Assembly: GCF_964355755.1 (NCBI RefSeq)
Contig: NC_092675.1
Coordinates: 28,730,912 to 28,794,911 of the forward strand
Length of the DNA: 64,000 nucleotides
DNA from: Antedon mediterranea
Lineage: Eukaryota > Echinodermata > Crinoidea > Comatulida > Antedonidae
Direction: 5' to 3'
In this document: positions 12,401 to 35,814 of the stretch, piece by piece
Numbering within the stretch: the first letter of the stretch is position 1
Layout: each line of letters starts with the position of its first letter
Notes under the pieces: model-generated
Seen by the model: only the letters and a program-made list of their open reading frames with translations
Told to the model about the DNA's origin: nothing
Database searches by the model: none
Translations under genes and position numbers: made by a program

Positions 12401-15400
12401 TACAGTAATACAATAGTACTCACTTCTACAATATCTGGTCTTGGCTCACTTAAATATTGCGTCAGGTTGAACAAACCGCACAGTAATTTATGCACATAAT
12501 GTGCCCTTGCTGTGTAGCGTCTTAAACCTTCTAGTACCTGCTTTTCTGTCACATGACCAGAAACCTATTTAATAAACACAATTTTATGATTACATAATGG
12601 AACAATAGTCTTGGAAATGCTGTACCTTTCATTTTAAAAACATCGGTTTCGATTCATACAGATTTAAAAACTGAATAAATTAGTGTCCATATGTGGGGGC
12701 TCCAGTATTTTTAAGAATAAAATTAATAAATTACTTGGGTTTATTAATTATATTACTATTCACAGTTGTGCTTAATTTAATATTATTTTAGTATAAAATA
12801 TGTATAATATTACAGTACAATTAATTTAGTTTTAATACCTAATAACCATACGATTGTTTACATTGCAAACTAACATGTTTTTCTGTGAAAATAAATTGTT
12901 AATGACTGCCAACACATTAAAATTAACATTAAAACAAAACTACTTTTGGTGCTAATATACTTTAGTACTATTGGAAATTAGGGTAGTGTTAGGAATACTG
13001 CATTAGGTCCTAAATTTTGATTAAGATTAATTGATTTGCATCACCTTTAAATCTTTCTTATGAAAGGGATGCAATTCATCAGTGAGAAAATCCACTCCAC
13101 AAAGTTCATAGGTCGTTGAATTATCCCGCATAAGTGATTGAGTTACAGTCAAGCCAAGAAACTTCAAATTTGGATGATGATCAATAAACTCGACAAGGGC
13201 GCTTTCTCGTACATTGTCCCGGCCTGAGATGTCAAGTGCAGTGATATTTGGAAGACTACTACTTGAATATAGCAGCATGGAGATGCTGGGTCGCTTACTC
13301 ATGTCAATCATAGGGTGGGCTTCTTCAGAGATGTCCAGATACCGTAATTCATTCATCTCCATCAACACCGGTATAAGATCCTTTTCCGGAACCCGCGTTT
13401 TGAACATTATCAACGATCGTAATGTATGCTTTAGATTTATCAACGGCTGAATGTTGTAAACAAACGTACCAGATATATCTAAGCTTACGAGATTAGTCAA
13501 CTTTTCTGCAACCATTTCTAAACCGAGATTATTATTGAATTCGGTATAACTAACGTTGAGGTGTATAAGAGATTTCAACTGTGATAGAGGTATAACAATA
13601 CAGAAATTGGTATTATTTGTGTTAAAGGTACAACCGCTGACGTTTAGCGATCTCATATTCTTTCTTGTCCATTGCCCTTGCGCAACAATAATATCCGTAA
13701 AATTAACATTCATCAAACGCGAGGCATCTAAATCAGTGATACGATGAGGAGAAAGAGCTTTAAGACCAGCGAGCGTGGCAGAACTTTCAGATATATTAAC
13801 TCGGTTTAGTTGAGTTGTAGAAGGGTTCGCAAACAGACTTAGAACACGGTCGTTTAATTTATGTTTTCTGGCCAAGATTGATAAAAGACATTCAGCTAAG
13901 GAGGTATGTAAAAAGACATCGTGATGTTTGAACATTAGTTGTGTATTTAATCCATCATAGTCAGTGTGTGTTATCTCTTTACAGTGTTTGTCTAGATTCT
14001 CACTTATATGCTCCAAGCATAATAATAAGAGAGATGGTGGTGAAAGTACACTTCTTTTCCTATAAAACAAAAAGAAAATGTCAAATTAAACATAGTCACT
14101 GCTATGTAGCATAGGAATTGTATTTAGTAATAACCTAATATACTGTAAATAGTTAGTGGTACAGTAATACTATTTTTTATTTATAACAGATGGTTTAGCC
14201 ATCCAGTATTTTATATTCAATATTATTAGTCGCCCTAAGCCTACTTAATTAAGGTTTACCTAATTTAATAATAAAAATTGTTAATATATACATACATTTT
14301 TGTATATTAATATTTAATTAAGTTATTTTATAAGTAATATTAATTTATAATACTACTAAATTGTATTCATATAGGCCTAGGGCCTAGTAGTAGAAGGAGG
14401 AAATGCTAGGCTTTAATTTTAAATAAAAAATGGGGAATGAATTCATTCATGTATGGATGTATGGATGGTACTTGTTTTAGTCTACATTTTTATTATTCAT
14501 TGTGTCAATTACGCCCTTGGTTTAGACCCTAGGCCTAGTATTTTATTAGAAAAAGGCCACTGCACTGCTACAGTATGCTGTCTGCTAACACTGAAAAGAA
14601 CCCTACGTTTACTACATAAATAGAGGGGGCTACTGCTAAGCCCAGCTAGCGTAGGCCGAGTTATCGCTCATAAACATCCTCACTTTAACATGATAATTTG
14701 GAGCTACATCAGCATTGTCAAATTATATTTTTATTGAAAATTAAGAAAACAAATATCTAAACAATATAAAGTCTCGATACATTTTGAAAAAACGTTATAA
14801 CATATGGGGAAATACTGTACCGTTTTTCATCCATTTTGTGGCACACAGTTGACGAGTATGTTTTGCTTTTACATACGTTTTGTGTCAGAATCAACTTGAC
14901 CTGAAAAGATCAGGTCAAAAATCATGGGTCACATGTTTCCTGTTGTTGTCATGATCTCTGTTTGTCCAATCACAAGCAACAGCTACTATACGTTTTTATT
15001 ATCCATAAATTAAAAGTTTATAAAAATGAATTATATATTTATTAAAGATGTATTTTGAATAGGCCATTTTGTAGTTGTTAATAACGTTAATCACTTACTC
15101 CGAAAATAACGTAAAAGAATAATTGTTTCACTTATAAAAAGACAAAACAAACGGTTAAATTCAACCAAAACCCCATTCACTGGCAGCCAATTTTACAGTT
15201 TTTTCATGTCAATAAATTTTGTTTCGATCTCATTTTTTTCGTCAAAGTGAATAACTATGATTTGATTCAACAAAAACATTTTACAAAATTATTGTTTTCC
15301 GACAATATTAAACTTTCCAGCTTAATTTACTTGAAATCATTATGATTTGTGAAACCCGAATGTTACACGCTATTTTTACTATATTGCAAACAGCATGATA

Positions 15401-16241
15401 AGTCTACAATACGCATTATAAAATAATAAGGCCCATAATAAAGTTGTAATTGTACATTTCTAGGCACGTGTCGCACATGTTAATGCAATGATTCCAAATA
15501 AAATACTTCATGAGTCCAGATTAGAAAAAAATCACTTTATTCTTCATCAAATAGAATAAACACGTAAATAGAGTATTGTTCTCTTTTTTTTTCTCTATTT
15601 CGTGTTTTGTTTATATACTTGATTAATTTAATTTTTTATTTTGATTTTAATATTTTCATTTACCCGTACATATGGTATGGCTGTATTATTGTTTATTGCT
15701 GCTTTCACTATTAGGCCTATTTTCCTTTGTTTTATGAGATCATCTACCAGCGGCGGCCGGTACTTAACTTTGTCTTGGCTTGAACATTTGACTCCTGCTA
15801 GCTCGAGATAAACTTAGACTAGAGGGAAAAATAAATAACAAATCACATAAAGAAAAACTAAATCCAACGATCTGAATTACTCCTCACATCAAGATAGGGA
15901 ACATTTTTTTTGACACGAAAATAAATCATACGAAAAGTTTGGGTTTGACCAAATTTACGAAAATAAAACCTAAATGTGTGTACGCATTATATTATCCATG
16001 TCTTTTAACTTTTAAAAATAAAATCATGACTTTTTAAATTTTTCTGCAACCTGACGGATCGTTTTTATCATTTAATGAGTTAGTACCCCCCCCCCCCACC
16101 CCTCCCCTAATCTATAATGCTGGATCCGCCCCTGAAGCCCGATATACTTGGGCATAAAATAAACGGCAAAAAATGGACAATTAGGCCTAAATATAGTAAA
16201 AAAATTAATAACAGTAAAAATTAAACTTACTGGTTCAGCAT
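6411..16241 (-). CDS. ZYG11B: ZYG11B-like Cullin-2 E3 ligase substrate receptor (complete)
   Basis: Thirteen coding exons: 16241-16231, 14059-13045, 12564-12424, 12154-12096, 11616-11499, 10913-10860, 10371-10213, 9520-9371, 8799-8752, 8541-8474, 8002-7873, 7281-7131, 6580-6411. All phases agree and the product is 757 residues, close to vertebrate ZYG11B. Residues about 1-342 hold leucine-rich repeats (LKSLIHLNVSYTEF, LTNLVSLDISGTFV, LPNITALDISGRD). Residues about 343-757 hold ARM-like helices, including LKFTLSALWNLTDESPSTC, VSYFAAGIIAHLAHE and ASRYCSMLLEEGG. Known role of the family: ZYG11 proteins join Elongin B/C and CUL2 and recognise N-terminal glycine degrons through the ARM region. The ending and the ARM wording favour ZYG11 over ZER1. 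The 11-nt first coding exon (MLNQ, split at CA/G) is inferred from phase and a GTAAGT donor and is the least certain part. Introns carry MITEs and a SINE. Confidence 0.9.
6698..6816. mobile_element. MITE family A copy, degraded
   Basis: AAGCTCTGTCATCTAAACTT on the left and GATAGTGCAGACAGGAG on the right, with CCATATATGG and CCATATTTGG inside. It lies in a ZYG11B-like intron next to a second inverted-repeat element. Confidence 0.75.
6822..7087. mobile_element. Inverted-repeat element with internal 75-bp tandem repeat
   Basis: CAACTCTCCCAATACTGGAC near the left end is mirrored by GTCCAGTATTGGGAGAGTTG at the right end, with TATACA-like outer bases. Inside, a unit of about 75 bp starting AAGTCTGATACTTGGAATG at 6874 recurs at 6949 and partly at 7023. 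No coding capacity is seen. It sits about 40 bp from the 3' end of ZYG11B-like exon 12. Confidence 0.7.
8059..8285 (+). mobile_element. tRNA-derived SINE-like element
   Basis: The head TGCTGAGCGGTTAAGGCAGG resembles box A of a Leu/Ser-type tRNA and is followed by a box B-like GGTTCAATGC. The body has GTTCTGGTGGTAGAACAAGT, which is shared with the elements at 42415 and 19829. It lies in a ZYG11B-like intron. Confidence 0.6.
9144..9201. repeat. 17-bp tandem repeat, about 3.4 copies
   Basis: AAATGGTACGTCACTTT is repeated three times exactly, followed by a partial unit, in an intron of the ZYG11B-like gene. Each unit contains TACGTCA, which resembles a CRE half-site. Confidence 0.85.
10080..10180. 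repeat. Short tandem repeat of CAGAGTGTAAACACATGTGT
   Basis: The unit GTGCAGAGTGTAAACACATG occurs about three times with a small insertion (ACATGTGTGC). It lies about 30 bp beyond the donor of ZYG11B-like exon 7. Confidence 0.65.
10545..10715. mobile_element. MITE family C copy 1
   Basis: The ends AAAGGGTCGTTCACACCTGT and CAGGTGTGAAAGACCCTTAA are near-perfect inverses (about 25 bp including CTGG). The centre has no coding capacity. It lies in a ZYG11B-like intron. Confidence 0.8.
11132..11277. mobile_element. MITE family A copy
   Basis: TGCTCTGTCTACACTATC on the left and AAAGTTTGATAGAG with a decayed end on the right. A CCAAATATGG motif lies inside. Confidence 0.8.
11721..11840. mobile_element. 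MITE family A copy
   Basis: AAGTCTACACTATCAAAC on the left (outermost bases lost) and GTTTGATAGTGTAGACAGAG on the right. It lies in a ZYG11B-like intron. Confidence 0.8.
14060..16230 (-). other. First coding intron of the ZYG11B-like gene
   Basis: A 2.2-kb AT-rich intron. Apart from the short palindrome at 14896 and a poly-C run at 16087 I see no feature in it and no convincing extra exon. Confidence 0.45.
14896..14918. promoter_or_regulatory. Palindromic TTGACCTG / CAGGTCAA site
   Basis: TTGACCTG and CAGGTCAA are perfect 8-bp inverses around AAAAGAT. The half-sites read TGACCT and AGGTCA, the nuclear-receptor half-site in everted orientation with 9 bp between. It lies in the first coding intron of the ZYG11B-like gene. 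Function is not shown; a chance hairpin is possible. Confidence 0.25.
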
Positions 16242-17882
16242 GCCTTACTTTTCCCTTGTATTTCAGAGACAAATAAAAAATCATGGGGTCATCTTTGCGT
16301 TTAAAAAGAGAGATAGTTTATTTTATTTTATGTCTTTATTTTTTTTTTAGGCAATGTGGCCAAGGATTACCAATAGTGAATTAATCACTGTCCTATCAGA
16401 TAGGTGGTAATCCCCCTAATAATTATAATCGATATTTTTTTTTCTACAACTTTTCGCTTTAAAATGCTAGATTTTTTTCTATCGCCTTACCAAAAATTAA
16501 AAATTCGGCATTATTCTATTTATAAGTCTATTTAAATAGGCGCGCGGCCTACGTGACTTTAGAGACCTATTTTGTATGATTGTAATGTGCGGATGGATAC
16601 ATTCCGAGCGTGTGCGTGTGTTGTTCGTTTCACTGCTAGCTAGCTGTGTGATGATCAACCGTTTTCTGGTCGACGTGATCAGGATCAATCATCAAAATCT
16701 TGTATTTAATTTAAAATAAGAGATCTAAAAGATCATTTATAGAGGTATGTAAATAAACTAAAGCATATTGTATGTTTTTGCAATTGTGATTGTAAGCCTA
16801 ACTAATTGGGAATTGGTTTATTATTAGCTGAAATTTCCCTACAGTAATAAAGTAGGCCTAGGCTAGCCGCCCGTAGCCCGACGATTTTGATGATCGCCTT
16901 GGTTTAGACGTTCATAGTTTTGCTTTGCAATGTACGTAACAATTAAACAATACATAGAATATTTAATTACAACAAACATTCAACTCTTCTTTGTAAATTT
17001 TTGATTGAGATAATTTTTCTAGTAAATAGTCTTTAATTAGCAAGAATGTTGATGTAAATTATTGTAAGATACGATTCTCTCAAGCCATTCCAAAATTTCC
17101 TCTGCTGAGACACGGTTAAAATCGATTTCGTCCAGGTACCGTTAGTTTACAAAGCCAATATTTTGCTCGATGTTATACAGCCTAGCCGGATGGCATTTAA
17201 CACGTGTAATAATTTATCTCGACCGGTTTTAAGTTTCATAATGGATTCTGTTATTCAGTAATATATTTTACCGTATAGTTATTTTAAAATTAATTGTTGT
17301 TTCTTAAATTTAAAGCCATGTTATTGTTATATATTATGTGAATTTAACCTTTTGTAAACATTTTGATTCAACAACAAAATTGAAAAGTACAACAATGGAA
17401 TATTAGATTCTAAAAATATAATTGAACATACAACAAGTATCGTAATGTTAACACGTAACTACTAATATAGATATTTGAGGTTTTAAACAATGGCATCTTT
17501 TTTATTTTTGAAATTGCTTAAAAAGGTGAAATTTTATTGCCAATTTGAAATTACAGTCTTGGCCTAGATTTGGCGGAGTGATATACAATACTGTTTTCAT
17601 AACAGGTCAAAGGCCATGTAATGTTTGTATTTATATTACAGAACAGGGTTTCCTTTTTTATTTTCATTACATTTTGTCAGTCAAGTACTTATTATTTGTA
17701 ATTAATTGCAACTTTCATATAATATTGATTTAAGGTTCTGCATTTTTAACTTTTTTATGGTACGTAATTGTATAAAGTTAATAATAATAATTTCTATTAT
17801 TAGAAATTCTAAAGGCCTACTACCGTCAGTAGCTTAGTAAAATAGTACATGTTTACATTCTGAATAATTTTTTTTTTTTCAG
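16242..17882. promoter_or_regulatory. Shared 5' region between ZYG11B-like (-) and KDM4 (+)
   Basis: The two start codons face apart, 1.7 kb from each other. GC- and CpG-richer patches at about 16540-16680 (GGCGCGCGGCC, ACGTGAC) and 16855-16900 stand out from AT-rich surroundings and are the best candidates for a bidirectional promoter. KDM4 coding exon 1 follows a polypyrimidine-AG acceptor at 17882, so KDM4 must have an upstream noncoding exon. A GTATGT donor near 16746 is one candidate for its end. No TATA box is obvious. Confidence 0.35.
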
Positions 17883-17915
17883 TTAAAAAAGCGTAGTAAG
17901 AATACGACAGCCAAT

Positions 17916-30844
<12,929 letters not shown>

Positions 30845-31050
30845 CTTTACTTTTTGAATGTGACTTTGCAAAAATATTAAATTAGGAGTTATGGAGATTC
30901 GTTCCTAGATGGAAGACTAAGCAACTGTGTTGCTTTGAAAGAGGTATACAAGAACATTTCCAAAGGTCATGTCAGGTCAGGTCATGTCATCTATTGATTG
31001 TAAATGATATTGAGTATTTAAAAGAATTTTGGATTACAAACCATTTTGTG

Positions 31051-31160
31051 TAATGGCACTGTAGATTGGTGACTGCCTTTCAATACCAGAGTCATGTGTT
31101 CGATTCTGTCTTTTGTTTGAGAGCATCATCCTTGACTTTGCTTCAATAAAAAAAAAGGAT
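31051..31160 (+). mobile_element. tRNA-like SINE fragment in KDM4 3' UTR
   Basis: TGGCACTGTAGATTGGTGAC (box A-like) and GTGTTCGATTCTGTC (box B-like) are followed by a short body ending in a run of A. Confidence 0.4.
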
Positions 31161-31533
31161 AAAAACAAGATCTTGAACGGGTTCAAGATGTTCTACAAAT
31201 TTGTTTATCATTCAGTTCAAACAAGGTTTTTATATTGTTACCATTTGATGGTACAACTCCAGTAGTAATACCATATAATGTGTATGTTCTATCGAAAGTT
31301 GGAATGAACTCTGTGATATTAGGGAACTTTCATTTTCACAAGTCACTTGTCTATGCACCTGTCAAGTCAAAAAGTCTGGAAACGCTCGGAAACATTTAAA
31401 CTTGTGCGTAATTACTTTTGAACTTGTCGGCCAAGTCGAATGACATTTCGTGAAAATGAAAGCTCTATTTTCTCTATGCTTTTGAGTTAAATTTACTAAA
31501 ATATACCTGAACATATTGAGTTGGTTATTAAAT

Positions 31534-31673
31534 CTTGGTTCCCACTAGAGACACAATGCAAGGACGTAGACGCAACACAAGTGATTTGACCAATCACGAG
31601 CAATGGCTCAATCGCTTGGTTTGTGTTTATGTCCTTGCATTGAATCTTTACTGGGAACCAAGCTTAAAGCGTC
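31534..31673. mobile_element. MITE family B copy 4
   Basis: CTTGGTTCCCACTAGAGACA on the left and TTACTGGGAACCAAGC on the right, with GCAAGGACGTAGACGCAAC and ATGTCCTTGC inside as partial inverses. Confidence 0.8.
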
Positions 31674-31783
31674 TTCCACACCTGCTACGATACAGTTCTG
31701 GTCCTGCTTCGGCAAATCAAATTGAGCGTAAAAGTTTCGTTTTCACACGGATATAGCATGGAACAGGTGTGAAAGACCCTTAA
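31674..31783. mobile_element. MITE family C copy 2
   Basis: TTAAAGCGTCTTCCACACCT on the left and GAACAGGTGTGAAAGACCCT on the right, matching the copy at 10545. It begins at the last bases of MITE B copy 4. Confidence 0.75.
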
Positions 31784-31798
31784 GTCAGTAAATGTGTA

Positions 31799-31804
31799 AA
31801 TAAA
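31799..31804 (+). terminator. Candidate KDM4 poly(A) signal
   Basis: AATAAA about 955 bp after the KDM4 stop codon, followed by GTGTTTATT, a GT-rich downstream element. Other AATAAA motifs further right could also be used. Confidence 0.4.
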
Positions 31805-33430
31805 GTGTTTATTAGAGCGTTTACAATAAAATGGTTATAATGGGATCTTTTTGATACATTAAAGTGTGTTTATAGTTTTGTATGCTGGATTTTGATTTTA
31901 TAGAATATGCATGATTTATTATTTATTACTACTACAAATCTAGTAGTTTAAAGATGTTAATTTTAGAGATTTGTTTAAGCAAGTATTTATTATTGTAAAT
32001 AAAATGCATAATCTACATTTTCTTGTTAATTATAATTATGTTTGTATAAAATGAAAATGAGATGTAAATTAATTGTTTGATTTGTCAGTTTTCCATATTG
32101 TAGGTATTTTAATGGTTTATTACATGGACACTATGCAGTGCAAGATTTTGTTATTATTAAAAAATTAGATTTTTATTTGGGTTTTTCAATGACATTGCCT
32201 TTGAAGGGATACCAGTGTGTGTATAGTATAGAAGATGTTTGTGTAGGATTACCTTGTAGTATGTACTTGCTTGGTACTGTGTTAAAACTGTACCTAGTTA
32301 GGTATTGGCCATCAACCACGACTATTCCACACACATTTACCTGCTTCGTGCCACAGAAACTGCAGTCACATGTTTTGAAAGAACATACTAATATAGTACA
32401 GCTCTGAGTATACTCACTGGTACTCCACACCTTTAGTGGGCTAATGCTTTACTGGTGAATATTGGTACTTCTACATGTTAAACTGGTATTTAATACTTGC
32501 CTGTAACCATGCTATTCTAAACTTATACATTGAGGTACATGAGCTTGTGAATGTTAAAACTAAACACTATTTAACCAGTGTGTCTGTGTGCAGTAGGCCA
32601 GTACTGTTGTACTAGTATACCACGTTGAGTGGTCTAATAGTAGGGCACCTGCATATCATACCAGATTACCTAAGTTCAAGCATTGGTTGAGTCCACCTTC
32701 TTGTCTACTATTTCACATTATTTAGTAATACACAGATTTCACAATTTTTATTCAATAATTTGTAATAAATATTGATAGATCTTCAATGTTGTTTCATAAT
32801 CAGCTTCTGTATAATTAGTATATTTTAGGTCTTTTGTACAACAAAGAATTCTCATTAATATATTGTAATTGTAGTCTATCAGGAGCAGTACTCTATCTGC
32901 TATTGACTTATTACTACAGTATTAATAGACTATTAAAAAAAGGTTACAAATTGATGTACAGTATAAATAAAGTCTATTTGAACTTCAATTTTATGTATAT
33001 TTTTTTATGTGATTTAATAATTAGGGGAAAGAAAGTTATTGTATGTGTTGTCATCCACACATGTGTGCAATTCAGCCCAGTTAGGCTGCAAGTCATAGGT
33101 AATAACCCATATATATATATAGCACATATAACTCATTTCCCATTTTTCAACAAAATCTATGTACAGGGATTTTCGAAAAATGGGCAAATTTTGACCCTTT
33201 TATTTTTGGACAAAACTTGATTCGACACCATAATATGATCATTAACTCAATAACGTGCACATATAGTATTATTAGCTCATTTTGCAATGTTCATATTTTT
33301 TCAATTTTTCGACAAATGGGTTTTTTGATATATTTGATATCTTTTTGCATTATGATTATTTTTCTATAAAATCTATAGAAGTTAAATGTAATTGATTGAT
33401 ATAAAATTGAAATAATCAGAAGCAGTAAAT

Positions 33431-35814
33431 AAATAGAAAACAAAAGGTTTTGTGGCGCAACAATTTTTATTTATGAAATACTTGGTAGCCGCAGTCAAAA
33501 TCACTAAAGGGATTGAAATCAGTTGGAAACAATTACAACAGAAAATTACCCTTAACTAGTAAAAATAACTTCTTAGCTATATCAATAATCACATTTTTTA
33601 TTTGCATTTTAGTTAGTATCAACAACAAAACAATTTGAAATTAACACAGAAAAATAATGTACAATATTAAAATCCCTTTTATCTATAACAGCTTAATTGT
33701 GTACTTCATAAAAAGTAAAAGAAACGCAAATATTAAAACCAAGAACTTACAAAACTAATGAATACATTTGCAGTAATATAGCTATCAACTCGAAAATAAA
33801 GTAAATATTTTATTCCAAATTACCTTAAGAAATTTAACAAATTCATAATTTCTTTAAAATACTGTGAATGCATAATTTAGGATAGATTGATGATCAATTG
33901 ACACTATCAGGGTAACTAACTTCATATTAGTGACAAGCAGTAAGGACCGCAATCAATCATTTTAAGCCACTGTTTACACTGGTACAAAAGCAGAACATGC
34001 TTTACATATCTATGAACGTCAAAGCAGTGTGAACCATCCCTTATATCCCCCCATCCCATGTCCAAGCAAAGCAAATGAACAAATTGTCCAAACAAGATTG
34101 GTATTACTTAAAACATTAACCAAAATATAAATCAATGTCAATTAAATATTTCATAATATACACAATTGGGTTAAAATTGGAGGGATAAATAAAAGTGTTG
34201 ATAAAATGAGTGAGATTTCTGCGGAACATTTTGTCAATTGTTGATGCTAGCGATTTAATAATGTTTAGATGATTACATAATGTAGGCTTAACTATAGGTG
34301 GGAGAAGGATAGTAAACTTAACCTCAAGGTGAAGAAATCTTACAAAATTAAAAAGCAGCAGATTGACCCCAAACTTAAACTAGGTCAATCTTTAAAATAC
34401 CTGTTTTTCTTGCAATGAAAAGCTACGAAACCACTGGAACACGTTAATTGTTTTTGGTATCATACCAGGCAATGAATACTTATACTAATATTATATTTCA
34501 AATGGGTATGTATATGAAACTATTGTAATTCCCAACTAGAACCAGTAATTACACAATAAATGGATTACTCTCTACAAAATTAGGATGATTTTCATTCCTT
34601 TTAAAGCAGTTACTCCTTGTCACCTCCTCATATTTATATACATATACATATATCTTTCATATATTTATATGTATATACATACACACATCTCTAATGCTTA
34701 AAATTCCAGTACTGAAACCATTTAAAATATTATTTGTTTTATGTAATTATTATTATTTATTCATTTATTATTATATATTTGGTAAAAAAGTTGGCAATCC
34801 GATTAGTTGCCTATTATGGTCATAAATGGTTTCACTCTATGATTACTAATTTCAAATTATAATATTGATTCTATACTTCTTAGGATGATGTTGTTGAACA
34901 CTCCAGCATAAATACACAAACATTCAGAACATATCATATTAAAAACAATATTAACTTTTCTTTTCTTTTTGTCTAGATATTTAATATTCTCTATTTTAAG
35001 GCAGTAAACACAAATTAACCTTTACATCTTCCACAATTATATTTACAAAAGTGTGTAGCAAAAAAAAATACAAAGATGATTTAAAAAAAAGCATTTCTTA
35101 CACAAGTTCTCTATTGGTTCTAAATTTCCATTTATAAAAAACAAAATAAAACTTGTTATACATAATGCTACAATTTTACTTCTTATTAACAGAATATGAA
35201 AGAACACTTTGACATTACCAACTGGTGAGTGGCCAGTAAAAGGAATGGTCATATCTTATCATAATTAATATACTTCTTACAGGTACCTTATATATTTACT
35301 TCAAAACATCTCCTGGGACAAACTAACTTATATATAAAAGAAACGTTGTTATCATTATGTTTTTCTTAATATTTTATCCTGCTTTCAAATTTCCTCATAA
35401 TCAGCATTTGTAAGCTTTGTTCTATTTATCATCTTTCATCATAATCCATTTCAAATTGCTTCTGTTTACTTCTTTCATTTAAGTTTCTCCGTCAAATTAA
35501 TAAACCAGTCAAATACCGAACATTTTCTTCTCTGTCATCATCATCATCTTTACATTGTTGTATGCAGCAAATTTAACGTATCTTCTTTATTTTGTTATTA
35601 TTAAAGTACTCAGCCATATCTGTCCTACTGAGTTGAATCAACTAATTTCTCATTCTTTACTTCTTTACAAATTATATATTCCATGCAACGCTTGTGGGTC
35701 CTTATATATCAAGTAAAATCTCTTTCTTATGCAAAAATAGTCTTTTCCAATTTTTGGGTAAAGCTTTTCCCTACTGGGTTTGGCTTTGTAGTCGAGTTGT
35801 GAGATAAGCAAATG
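33431..35814 (-). other. Probable 3' UTR of the receptor phosphatase gene
   Basis: No coding exon is supported. A minus-strand AATAAA at 33466-33471 is a reasonable end point and would give a UTR of about 2.3 kb, ending roughly 1.6 kb from the KDM4 poly(A) candidate, so the genes converge. The extent is inference; no cDNA is available. Confidence 0.35.
33466..33471 (-). terminator. Candidate poly(A) signal of the receptor phosphatase gene
   Basis: TTTATT on the plus strand reads AATAAA on the minus strand, downstream of the last phosphatase exon, with G/T-rich sequence following. Confidence 0.3.

Larger units (their letters stand above)
30845..33430. other. KDM4 3' UTR and convergent spacer
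   Basis: The stretch holds KDM4 3' untranslated sequence, a tRNA-like SINE fragment, one MITE B and one MITE C copy lying end to end, and several AATAAA motifs (31799 and further right). A second weak tRNA-like patch (GTGGTCTAATAGTAGGGC) lies near 32633. I see no gene in it; the open frames near 32138 and 32834 look random. Confidence 0.5.

Noticed and set aside
16072-16284. 70-residue minus-strand frame near 16.2 kb
   Set aside because: Intron sequence read through a poly-C run; only the 11-nt ZYG11B-like start exon in this area is supported.
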